Positions 47,441 to 57,162 of a DNA stretch of 64,000 nt are shown piece after piece (within the stretch, counting starts at the first letter, position 1; the number at the start of each line of letters is the position of its first letter). Both the position numbers and the translations under genes were made by a program. Source of the stretch: Ascochyta rabiei. Lineage: Eukaryota > Ascomycota > Dothideomycetes > Pleosporales > Didymellaceae. Where the stretch lies: contig NC_082405.1 of assembly GCF_004011695.2 (NCBI RefSeq), positions 372,001-436,000 of the forward strand. The letters are read 5' to 3'. The notes below the pieces were generated by a model. The model was not told the origin of the DNA, searched no databases, and saw nothing but the letters and a program-made list of their open reading frames with translations.

Positions 47441-49218
47441 AGATCGGCCCCCTAGTGTTCGGCCACCCCTAGTGTTCGGCCACCTCACCCAAGTAAGCTT
47501 CACTATTTTGAGTTGTGATTTTTCAACAACAACGATTACAATTGCCACTCTGTACACATAGACTGAAGCGTAAGAGCTGCTGCTGCTGCTGCCGCCTTTT
47601 TAGCTTCGTCTTCTCCTTGCCGTGATGCCTGCTCAGCTTGTAATGCTGCTGCCCGATCTATAGCAGCCTTAATCGCCTCAACGTTGCTATAGCGCTCATT
47701 TGGATTAACTTGAACTCGCTTTCTTGAGTAAGTAATAGTAGCACTATCTAATTGATACTTGAGGCGTTGATTTTCAAATTCTAGCCGAGCTGCGCGGGTG
47801 TTGGCTCTGGCAATAGCCTTGCCTGCCTTGCCAAGCATCAGGCGTGTGCTCCGTGAATGAGATTCTGATAGAATAAGCTGCTGAGCCTTGTACAAGGCCT
47901 GTGAGCTCTGAGGCGTAGCAAACACGTCATCTAAGGCTTGAGTAGATGGTGGAGGAGTGATAGGCCGGCCTGATACTTGAGATGAGAGCAGTACAAGGTC
48001 TGGGTTGTATGGGCAGAGGCCAGCAGCCTTCCACCCGGCTCGTATGACTCTCTCAGATAGTCCCTCATCTCTCGCCTTATTGTATGATGTGACAAAGCGC
48101 TCCTTCTTGATAGGTGCTGCGTCATCAAGTGCTGAGAGGGCTCGGATCCCGCTACGGTAACGAGATTTGAGTACTAAGAATGGAGCCAGATCTAGCGGCT
48201 GGAGGACGTGTGACGCGTGAGGCGGGAGGTATAGGAGATAGACCTTGCTCTGCTTACAGAGCCACATGAAGTCTATCGGGATATAAGAGCCGTGGCCATC
48301 CAGTATAAGTAACCGCCAGCGACCGGGTTGAGGTGTAGTTTGAGGCAGAAAAATCCGCTTCAGCCACTCAGATCTAATAGCATTTAACGTCTATCCATTC
48401 TCTGACGTTGTATAGAGCCAATCAGGTACCCCTTGTGCTAGGAACCACGTGGATTGTAGATGCTTGCCTTTAAAGATGACTAGGCATTGAAGCTTCTTGC
48501 CAACGGCTGAGATGGACTCAATAATAGACACCCACTCACGATCCTCTGGGGATTTGACGTAAGCCTTCTTCTTTGACAAGCTAGCAACCACACGGGAGTT
48601 GCTACATACCCCAAGGCCTACCCCAGTCTCATCCATGTTCCATATGTCCTCATATTGTATACCCAGCTCAATCCGCGTACGCTCAAACAACTCTAGAAAC
48701 GCGCGTATAGTCTCATAGTTGGCTGCTGTAGTCCTTGCGCTCTCAATCTTTCGGCCAACTATAGAGGCGACGCGTGGGTTACGCGTGATGAAATGGGTTA
48801 CCCATTTATGCCCGAGTGGCTCGTAGTCGCCGTTCATGTGGAGGATAAGGGTAGCCATTTCTCGTACGCGTGGATGGGAGGGTGGCTGTGCGCGTGAGTC
48901 CTCTTCAAGTATCCAATTTACTAGAAATTGCTCTTGTTCTGGAGTCAATCGCTGCTGTTGATGATGAGCTATCGCGTTGGGTTGGCGACCGCTGAGGCGC
49001 TCTTGGATCGTTGATCGGGGGACGCCATAGGCCTTGGCAGCCTGCCGTTGGCTTGTAAAAACACCAGAATTAAGATCAGCGATAGCAGATTGTATAGCCA
49101 CTTCACGGGGATCCATTTTGATGGCGTGGCGTTGAGAGTATAGAGCGTCAAAAACAGAGTAACGCGTTGTGTTGGGTGGCCGAACACTAGGGGTGGCCGA
49201 ACACTAGGGGGCCGATCT
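47441..49218 (-). mobile_element. pogo-C: nearly intact pogo-type transposon (1,778 bp)
   Basis: Perfect 44-bp inverted ends (47441-47484, 49175-49218; start AGATCGGCCCCCTAGTGTTC) lie between TA pairs (47439-47440, 49219-49220). Each end contains CCCCTAGTGTTCGGCCA twice. The interior is not AT-rich, so it has escaped heavy RIP. It inserted between SSK1 and a repeat-rich spacer and may alter the SSK1 promoter. Confidence 0.93.
47536..49116 (-). pseudogene. pogo-C transposase, one premature stop (helix-turn-helix + DDE)
   Basis: ATG at 49116 (MDPREVAIQSAIADL). Residues about 1-60 form a psq/CENP-B-type HTH (QRQAAKAYGVPRSTIQERL). A second DNA-binding part (HPRVREMATLIL) follows, then the DDE domain with WNMDETGV (first Asp). 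After the stop come LLILDGHGS (second Asp) and PPHASHVLQPLDL. A C-terminal basic/coiled segment (ANTRAARLEFENQRLKYQL) ends at 47536. The only break is TAG at 48393-48391 inside SENG(W)TLNAIRSEW. TGG to TAG is a TpG-to-TpA change, as RIP makes. Otherwise the frame is open for about 526 codons, so readthrough or a sister copy could be active. Confidence 0.9.
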
Positions 49219-49220
49219 TA

Positions 49221-50290
49221 CAGCACGCAGGAAAGGAGCGCGCTATCGTACTGGTTGTTATTGTCGTCCATGTCCATGTCCATGTCCATGTCTACGTCCA
49301 CGTCCACGTCCACGTCCAAGTCCACGTCCACGTCCATGTCCATGTCCCCAAGCTTGGCCGTGCGGCCACTGAGTCCCTCTAACGAGCCTGGCCTGCCCTG
49401 TTCACGCTCGCATTCGCTGCACCACTTGCAGCCCACCGGCAGCGCTTCACTGCTCTCACTACCGCCTATGGCCACGCCCACGGCAGACGCACCTACGCTC
49501 TGCGACACTGCAGCCCAAGACAGCCTGCAGCAAACGCGTTGCACTCTCCGCCAGCTGCTTTCCACCCAAGGCTAACCCTGCCACCGGACCGGACAGCTCA
49601 CGCGCCTTTGCACGTTCCCTGCGCTCGTGTCCACCATGCCGCCTGCTCACGTTGGAGTGTCTGGTGCGGACGGCCCCTTTCCTTCCGCTCCCCACGCCGT
49701 CGTGCTGCCTGGTCCTTGACACGGCCACACTGCACAGGCTGCTTGCTGCACCTTGGTCGAAACCTGAAAGCATATCAACCCAACCTGCGGCACACCCTAC
49801 CGCCATGCCTCTCGACGACCGCCATGCCTCTCGACGACCGCCATGCCTCTCGACGACCACCAAATCAACGGTATGCGGCTCGCCGACCGGGGCAGCGTCT
49901 GACCCACCGTCCTTCTTTGGGCACGGCCAAGCGCGTGCCAACGAAGACGTCGTCCGCATCTCCTTCACGTCTGTCAAAGGCAACCTCATCACCGCTCTTG
50001 GCTTTGTCCACGCCTACGTCCAATTGCACTTGTGAAACTGCATCAACTCCCCACCATGATTTGCATGATTTACATAATGTATCATGATTTACATGATTTA
50101 CATGATTTACATGATTTACCACGACTTACCACAACTTACCACGACTTACCATAATCCACCCACCACAATCCACCCACGATCCACCGCATGCAGCTACCTG
50201 CAACCCCCACACGAACCGAAAACAGTGCACCCCACGCCAACAACAACAACGACAACGACGACGACGACGACAGCAAAACACACCTTCTGC
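49221..50290. other. Repeat-rich intergenic region
   Basis: 49268-49350 is a (TCCAYG) hexamer array. 49802-49859 is three 19-bp copies of CATGCCTCTCGACGACCRC. 50065-50160 has CATGATTTA repeats passing into CGACTTACCA repeats. 50240-50272 is AAC/GAC triplets. Open frames here are low in complexity and I do not call a gene. Confidence 0.6.
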
Positions 50291-52490
50291 TTCTCTACAC
50301 TTAAATCGCTAAACGCTACACTTTAATCGCTAAACTCCAATCGCTAAACTCCAAACGCTAAACTCCAAACGCTAAGCTCCAAACGCTAAACGCTAAATTC
50401 TAAATGCTAAATTCCAAACACTAAATTCTAAATTCTAAATTCTAAACACTAACGTACCCCACAGGCGAGCCGCTCAACAGGCGAGCCGCTCACTTTTGCC
50501 AAGCCCCTACCAAACTTCTCCTCCTACACCAATGTCTTCTTAACAACACCATTTAGATGCGTTAAAGGAAGCTTAGATACAGCTTACGCTCCAGGCTCTT
50601 AAACAAGACGCGAATCTCTCTTAGTAACGCGCTGCAGCTATCTACAGGGTCCCTTAAAAGACACTAAGCAACTAACACACAGGACAACCTTTACGCGCAG
50701 ATTCTATAGCTAACTTACAGAAGCTAAACAACAATAAGGAGGAGGTAATTATTAAGCATGTTCTTAAGCTAGATGCGCAAGGATTTTCCTCTTAGCTCTT
50801 AGATGTAGCTACTATAGCTAATTCTTTGCACGCTAAGCGCAATCTAGGCCCTATTAGCGTAAACTGGCCTAGTACGTTTGTTAAGCAACACCTAGAGCTT
50901 AAAGTCAAGTTTAATTGCAAGTACAACTATAAGAGAGCCCTCTATAAGGATTCTGAGGTTCTATAGGGCTAGTTTAGCCTAGTAGCTAATATTAAAGCTA
51001 AGTATAGTATCTAGGATAAAGACATGTACAACTTTAACAAGACAGGCTTTATAATAGGCCAGATCTCCCTAGGAGCAGTTGTTACAGCTTTAGAACAACA
51101 GGGTCGGCCAAAGGCTATCCAGCCAGGCAACTAAGAGTAGGCTACAGCTATAGTAAGCATTAATGCTAAAGGATAGGCTATTCTGGCCTTCCTTATCTTT
51201 AAAGCCTACCACTACCTCTCTGCCTAGTACAAAGAAGAGGATCTGCCTTACAACTGGGTTATTAGAGTCTCTAATAACGGCTAGACTACTAACAAGCTTG
51301 GTCTTAACTGGTTAAAGCACTTTAACAGGCATACAAAGGAGCGTACTATTAGCACCTACTATTTGCTTATTATTAATAGTTATAAGAGCCACAACTCTCT
51401 TAAATTCCAGCAATACTGTAAGAATAACAAGATTATTGCTCTCTGTTTGCCTTCTTACTTATCACACCTTACACAGCCCCTTAATATAGGTTATTTTACT
51501 GCTTTAAAGAAGGCGTATAGGCGCTAAGCTAAAATACTTATATATAACTAGATTAACTATATTATAAAGATAGAGTTCCTGCTATGCTTTATACGCGCCT
51601 ATAATGCTGCAATTACTTCTAAGAACATCTAGGGAGGGTTCTGAGGTGCTAGATTAGTCCTATTTAACCTAGACCAGGTTATAATGGCCCTTAATGTGAA
51701 GTTGCGCACTCTATCACCACTACTACCTGTTAACAACAAGCTCTGGCAGTCGCAAACCCTAAGTAACACCCTTAAACTTAGGTTGCAATTAATACTTGTA
51801 AAGACAAGGATTTAGAGGTATATAGATAGTTCGCCTACCTCTATAGTTAAGGCGTTTAAGAAGGTAGCAAAAGGGGCAGCAATAATTGCGCGTAAGCTAG
51901 TGTTGGCGCAACAGGAGATTACTTAGCTTTAAGCTGCTAATAAGGCAGCTATATAACAAAAATTACACAAAAGAAAGTAAGTTTAGGCAGAAGGGACCCT
52001 AATAGTTAAGGATAGCCTGTAATTAACAACTCTAAAGGAGTTTAGGGCGCGTAGTAATAGGAAGAAGGCAAAGAAGCAGGTACGCGCTAAAGGAGGTAAG
52101 CCCTCCTAAAGACGCTGTAGACAGTGCAATCAGACAGGACACAACGCGCAAACGTGTCAGAAAGAGGTAGAAGTAGTTTCTAAATAGTATTACAGGCCAT
52201 ACTGCACTTTACAGCACCAAACTGGGTTATTTTGGGCCATAATAGGGTGGAGTTTGGTGGGGGCTTGGCAAAAGTGAGCGGCTCGCCCGTTGAGCGGCTC
52301 GCCCGTGGGGTACGTTAAATCCTAATCCTAATCCTAATCCTAAATGCTAAATGCTAAATGCTAAACTCTAAACGCTAAATCCTAATTCTAAATCCTAAAT
52401 CCTAAATCCTAATCCAAAATTCTCGCTAAATGCTAAACTCTAAACTCTAAACTACAAATGCTAAACTCTAAATTCTACATGTTAGAAACC
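50290..52490. repeat. Degenerate CTAAAYNCTAAA repeat field, interrupted by pogo-A copy 3
   Basis: 50290-50451 and 52316-52480 consist of variants of CTAAACGCTAAA / CTAAATTCTAAA / CCTAAT. The two halves are the sides of one array split at a TA by pogo-A copy 3. It is not canonical telomere repeat (CCCTAA). Confidence 0.8.
50452..52315 (+). mobile_element. pogo-A copy 3 (1,864 bp), RIPed, inside a simple-repeat field
   Basis: TA lies at 50450-50451 and 52316-52317. The inverted ends match copy 1 apart from a few G-to-A changes (ACGTACCCCACAGGCGAGCC at the left). The plus-strand transposase is RIPed but aligns codon for codon with copy 1, for example LGPISVNWPSTFVKQHLELK near 50850. It ends in a CCHC knuckle (QCNQTGHNAQTC, first Cys near 52118). 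It is the only heavily RIPed element in the gene-rich right half of the window. Confidence 0.9.
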
Positions 52491-52554
52491 CCTTGAACCC
52501 AGTTCTGGGCGTGAGACGTGATGTGAATCTATGAGATGGGTTCTTTTTGGCATT

Positions 52555-52665
52555 ATCATTGTTGTTGGCATGTCATTGTCATTGTATTGTCATTGTATTG
52601 TCATAGTCATTGTATTGTCATTGTATTGTCATTGTCATTGTCATTGTCATTGTCATCGTCATGCT
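52555..52665. repeat. TGTCAT-type microsatellite
   Basis: A mix of CATTGT / CATTGTATTGT units, imperfect. Confidence 0.85.
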
Positions 52666-52740
52666 TGGCTAGGCTCCAAACCATGCTTCGCTCTATCCAA
52701 CTGTAGACCTGATGTGGTGATGTGAGGGTGGCTCTTCACC

Positions 52741-53003
52741 TCTCTCTCTCTCTCTCTGTCTCTCTCTGTCTCTCTCTGTCTCTCTCTGTCTCTCTCTGTC
52801 TCTCTCTGTCTCTCTCTGTCTCTCTCTGTCTCTCTCTGTCTCTCTCTGTCTCTCTCTGTCTCTCTCTGTCTCTCTCTGTCTCTCTCTGTCTCTCTCTGTC
52901 TCTCTCTGTCTCTCTCTGTCTCTCTCTGTCTCTCTCTGTCTCTCTCTGTCTCTCTCTGTCTCTCTCTGTCTCTCTCTGTCTCTCTCTGTCTCTCTCTGTC
53001 TGT
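52741..53003. repeat. Pure decamer array (TCTCTCTCTG), about 25 copies
   Basis: From about 52757 every tenth base is G in an otherwise CT-only strand, without visible error up to about 53000. It is preceded by plain (CT)n. The regularity suggests recent expansion. Confidence 0.95.
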
Positions 53004-53009
53004 CTGAAA

Positions 53010-53290
53010 TATTATGCTTCACCATCCTCTTCTTCCTCTTCTTCCTCTTCTTCACCTTCCTCTTCTTCACCTTCCTCTTCTTCACCTTCCTCTTCTTCAC
53101 CTTCCTCTTCTTCACCTTCCTCTTCTTCACCTTCCTCTTCTTCACCTTCCTCTTCTTCCTCTTCCTCTCCATCTTCCTCTTTCTCTCTCGTCTTCTTTCT
53201 CTTCATCATCTTCATTATCATCATCTTCATCATCATCATCATCGTCATCATCATCGTCATCATCGTCATCATCGTCGTCATGTTGCTGAA
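53010..53290. repeat. Pyrimidine-rich CTTCCTCTTCTTCAC array and (ATC)n tract
   Basis: 53035-53165 holds about seven 18-bp units (CTTCCTCTTCTTCACCTT-like); 53200-53280 is mostly ATC/GTC triplets. It adjoins the stop codon of the PKA gene, so part may be its 3' UTR. Confidence 0.9.
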
Positions 53291-53298
53291 TGCACAGG

Positions 53299-54806
53299 CT
53301 AAAAATCCTTGAAATACTCGTCCCACCGATCGCTCAGCTCCTTGGTGTACGGATCGCGGTTCCCGCTCTCGTCCTCGTAGTCGTCGAAATTGCGCGTGTC
53401 GGCGGGCCCGCGCAGGTGCGGCACAATCGGGCCCTGCACTTCGCGCCTGTACATCTTGTCCCAGTCAATGTCTTGGAACCACTCGTGCTGCCGCACCCGC
53501 GACGCGCCGCCGGCGATGTTGCCCAGCCGCTTCGACACGTCCACGGTGCAGAGCCCGGAGATGAGGTCGCGCGCCGGCGCCGACATGGCGCTGGGGAAGC
53601 GCACTTTGCCTTCGACGATTCTGCGTGGGGTCAGCAACGTGGCGAGGCCGAGCGGGCGAGGCGTACTGTTCGTAGATCTTCATCGGGTTCTGGTCCCAGA
53701 AAGGGGGCTGGCCAACGAGGAACTCATACACGAGGATGCCAAAAGCCCACCAGTCGACTGCGGTGCCGTGGCCTGGTTGGGTGTCAGTCTGTGCAAGCTA
53801 CGTCGCGGCATGGAGCGGAGAGGTACCGGTGTTCCTAATGACTTCGGGCGCCAGGTACTCGGGCGTGCCGCACAATGTGTATGTCTCCCCTGCTCATGTC
53901 AGCGCCCTCTTTGGCTTCCCGTGACGCGACGTACGGTTCTCTACTTTCTTTGCGAACCCAAAGTCGACCAGCTTAAGGTGCCCCTCGGCGTCGATGAGTA
54001 TGTTCTCGGGCTTGAGGTCGCGGTAGGCGACGCCTTCTCTCTCGTGCAGAAACTCGAGTATCAGCACAATCTCGGCGGCGTAGAACTGCGAGGTGGGCTC
54101 GTTGAAGCGTCGTGCCCGGCGCAGGTAGCTGAAGACCTCGCCGCCGGGGCAGTAGTCGAGCTGTGCAGGTTAGCTGGGCCGTGGCGGACGCGGCGCGCGG
54201 TGTGACGTACGACCATGTAGAGCGCGTCCATGGACTGGAAGCTGGCTACCATTGTGGTTATGAAGGGATGCCCTGCGACCTTGGCGAGGACATTGCGCTC
54301 GTTCCGCACGTGCTCGACCTGCTTGAGCCGGATGACTGGCGTCGTGTTAGCAGCCGTGTGGCTTGGGCAGGGCGGCAGCACGCACCGTCCGTCTTGCGTA
54401 GGATCTTCAGGGCAAAGACCTTGTCCTGGTCGCCCTGCTGAGCGTCTTTCAGGCGCACCAGCCACACGCGGGCAAAGGTGCCTGGCAGCTGTCAGTGGCT
54501 GTTCACGGCGCAGGCGGGTGGTGGATGCGCACCGGTGCCGAGCGTCTTGATGAGCTCAAAGTCCTCCTGGCGCAGGACCTTGCTGGAGTGGCCGACGGGC
54601 TTGTGCTCCGGATCCTTGTCGATCTCGTCGGGAGTGAGGGCAGAGCGCTGGGCCTCCCACTGGGCGAGCGTGTGCTTCTCGGCCTCGCGCGGCTTGTCCA
54701 TGGCCGAGTCGTTGCGGTCGTGCAGCGGGATCGAGGGCTGGCGCGCGCCGCTCTTTTTTTCGCGGTGGTGTTCGATGGGGTGCAGGAGGCGATTCACGGT
54801 CGCCAT
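53299..54806 (-). CDS. pkaC2: cAMP-dependent protein kinase catalytic subunit, PkaC2/PkaB type
   Basis: Seven exons: 54806-54533, 54481-54386, 54335-54211, 54160-53935, 53889-53827, 53772-53667, 53620-53299. All introns are 45-54 bp and phases match, giving 403 residues. The kinase core runs from about residue 90: [12 protein letters not shown] (Gly loop), FALKILRK (Lys), YRDLKPEN (catalytic loop), DFGFAKK, and [14 protein letters not shown] with the activation-loop Thr. RLGNIAGG and a C-terminal tail ending EYFKDF mark the AGC/PKA family. [20 protein letters not shown] and [19 protein letters not shown] fit the second fungal isoform (PkaB/PkaC2) rather than PkaC1. The N-terminus is short and lacks the Gln-rich region of PkaC1. 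It acts in the cytosol under cAMP and the regulatory subunit. ATG at 54806 follows a GGTTGC-repeat leader. Confidence 0.9.
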
Positions 54807-55303
54807 GGCTGCGGTTGCGGTTGCGGCTGCGGTTGCGGTTGCGGTTACGGGCGCCGAGCGCCGGGTACGTCGGGCGGTTGGGCGTAGGGCAGGCGCGCGA
54901 GTCGCGAGGCGCGAGGTGCGAGGTGCGAGGTGCGAGGTGCGAGGTGCGAGGTGCGAGGTACGAGGGGTGGCTTGTTGCGGTTGCGGGCCGGTTCAGCGCA
55001 TGGCAGGCCACGGCGGCGGGCGAGTTGGGGCTGGGGCTGGGGCTGGGGCGGGCAAATCGAGCGGCCTGAGGTGTTGCAGTGTCGGCGCAGGCCCAGGGGC
55101 GCGCTGGCTATAACGGACGCTCCCTCAGCATGGCGGGGGTCAGCCTTGAGCTGAGGCGCTTTCTTGCAGGATGACGCATGCGTGGGGAACCCGTTGCTTC
55201 TTGCAACCAGGCCGACCGGCCAGCCCGTGCGGCCCTCGTCTTACGGCCGGCTTTTGCGTGGCAGAAACAGCCGGGCTGCAGACAATACTCAGAGTCTCAG
55301 ATA
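54807..55303. other. PKA upstream region with (GGTTGC)n and (GAGGTGC)n repeats
   Basis: 54808-54850 is a GGTTGC hexamer array directly before the ATG; 54905-54962 is a GAGGTGC heptamer array; 55026-55050 is (GGGGCT)n. No gene seen. Confidence 0.6.
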
Positions 55304-55735
55304 CTGCAATAGAATCACGCAGCTAGATCAGGAACCTCATTCACGCTGCAGACAAGACTGCAATAGAATCACGCAATCAGATCAGGAACCTCATTCACGC
55401 TGCAGACAAGACTGCAATAGAACCACGCAATCAGATCAGGAACCTCATTCACGCTGCAGACAAGACTGCAATAGAACCACGCAATCAGATCAGGAACCTC
55501 ATTCACGCTGCAGACAAGACTGCAATAGAACCACGCAATCAGATCAGGAACCTCATTCACGCTGCAGACAAGACTGCAATAGAACCACGCAATCAGATCA
55601 GGAACCTCATTCACGCTGCAGACAAGACTGCAATAGAACCACGCAATCAGATCAGGAACCTCATTCACGCTGCAGACAAGACTGCAATAGAATCACGCAA
55701 TCAGATCAGGAACCTCATTCACGCTGCAGACAATA
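55304..55735. repeat. 54-bp minisatellite, eight copies
   Basis: Units begin CTGCAATAGAAYCACGCA and end GCAGACAAGA, exactly 54 bp apart at 55304, 55358 and so on to 55682. 54 is a multiple of 3, so both strands have open frames (for example SDQEPHSRCRQDCNR), but no start or context supports a protein. Copies differ at one or two positions. Confidence 0.95.
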
Positions 55736-56331
55736 GACTGCAAGATCATGATGCTGCCATGGACTGTGACGGACTGCAAGATCAATAGCTCACTCGATGC
55801 TGCCATGGAATCACGCAATCAGATCAGAGCGCAGGGCTGACAGGCGTCGAACCAAAGGCATCGCGCCGGCGTGCTGGATCGCAACCAGCCGTGCCAATCA
55901 GCTGCGGCGTGGACGGAGCCAGAGCGGCAGTGGTGCGTGCCGTGCCGACCGGGTCACCCACGATACTCGAGACATGGTAGTGGGCTGGCACGGGACTGAC
56001 GACGTTTGGGCGAATGCGCGTATGGTCATGTGTTTGCAGAGCCGGTTTGATTGATCGACTGCGGCTATGGTGGTGTGTTTGCAGAGCCGGTTGATTGATC
56101 GACTGCGGCCATGTACACATCCCCTGGGCCTTTGCTGACCTGGCCCTGACTGCTGCCGTCTCGGCCTCCCTGCTCGATTCCAACGCCTATGAGACATGCA
56201 CTTGGACTCGACTCGACTCGACTCGATCCAAGGCAACCCAAAACTCCCTGTCCAAACGCCCAATGTGTTGCATGCAAGTGTCGTGTTTCTACACCGCGTA
56301 TTCGTACATGAAGACGAGTCCACGCGTCCCT
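55736..56331. other. Intergenic spacer with a 40-bp tandem duplication
   Basis: 56030-56071 and 56074-56113 are near copies (TGTTTGCAGAGCCGG...GACTGCGG). 56205-56228 is (GACTC)n. It lies downstream of VMA11; no gene seen. Confidence 0.55.
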
Positions 56332-56775
56332 TCAGCCAGCGGCACGCGTGTTCATGATCAGCGCAACAATGAGTCTGCCAAGGTCAGCCGCAGACGTAGA
56401 GACGAGCCCAGCCAACGTACCCGTAGAGACCGAGGACTTCGGCGAAGATGAGAATGAGCACCATGCCGACGAAGATGCGCGACTGGCGCATGAAGGAGCG
56501 CACGCCCTGCGTCTGTTAGCCAGCTTGCTCTTGTGGTGTGGCGGCTCGCACGCACGGCGTCTCCAACGATGCCAATGGCATAGCCCGCGGCCAGACCCGA
56601 GAGGCCCACGGACAGACCGGCGCCCATGTGCATGAAGCCGGCAAAGAGCGAGTACGCCTTCTCGGGCGGGGGCTTGATGTCGCTGGCGATGAGCACAGAG
56701 ATGACGAGGGCGTAGACGGCCAGGATGCCGGACATGACAATGGGGATGAGCGACTGTGCCGTGTCAGTCAAGCGT

Positions 56776-56808
<33 letters not shown>

Positions 56809-57162
56809 CCCGGCGCGCACCTTCATGATCAGGTCGGGCCTGTAGGTGCCAATGCCGGCAATGCCGACGCCCGCTTTGGCGGTGCCATAGGCGGCTCCCA
56901 TGCCTGCGTGCCGTTAGCTGCGATTCCACTCCCGCTCCAACGCGTCTCTGCTGCGGCGTGGGGGGTGGCCTACATCCAAAGGTCATCTGTTGCAGGTTCG
57001 TGGATTAGTCCTCAAGCGGTAGCGGGCGACTGCGACTCACAGCGAAGAAGATGCCGCTCTGCAGGCCGTTAGCTTATGAAGTCATCGCTGGCTGGGGGCG
57101 GCGCTCACCATGCCGAAGAAGGGCGCGAAGCTGGGCGCGAGGTTCTCGATCTCGCCCGACAT
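56332..57162 (-). CDS. VMA11: V-type H+-ATPase proteolipid subunit c' (Vma11)
   Basis: Seven small exons: 57162-57109, 57058-57041, 56986-56974, 56903-56821, 56753-56556, 56506-56421, 56374-56332. All junctions are in phase and the product is 164 residues, the same as yeast Vma11. It reads [17 protein letters not shown], then [57 protein letters not shown], and [13 protein letters not shown] with the proton-carrying Glu in TM4. GIAGIGT and [15 protein letters not shown] separate c' from subunit c (Vma3). It forms part of the rotating Vo ring in vacuolar and Golgi membranes. The 18-bp and 13-bp exons are unusually small; intron 4 contains a (TCTGCG)n repeat. Confidence 0.93.

Noticed and set aside
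47220..47441. Poly-glutamate ORF upstream of SSK1
   Set aside because: It is produced by the GAA microsatellite and lacks any non-repetitive domain.
49539..50087. A 182-codon open frame between pogo-C and pogo-A copy 3
   Set aside because: It is low-complexity, crosses three 19-bp repeats and has overlapping rivals in other frames; no supporting motif.
50290..52490. Interstitial telomere
   Set aside because: The repeats are CTAAA-type and irregular, not CCCTAA; they do not match fungal telomere units.
52693..53172. Arg/Lys/Glu-rich ORF over the decamer array
   Set aside because: Pure simple-sequence translation; no start context or conserved part.
55304..55735. CRISPR-like array
   Set aside because: The 54-bp units are contiguous with no unique spacers, and the genome is fungal. 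It is a minisatellite.
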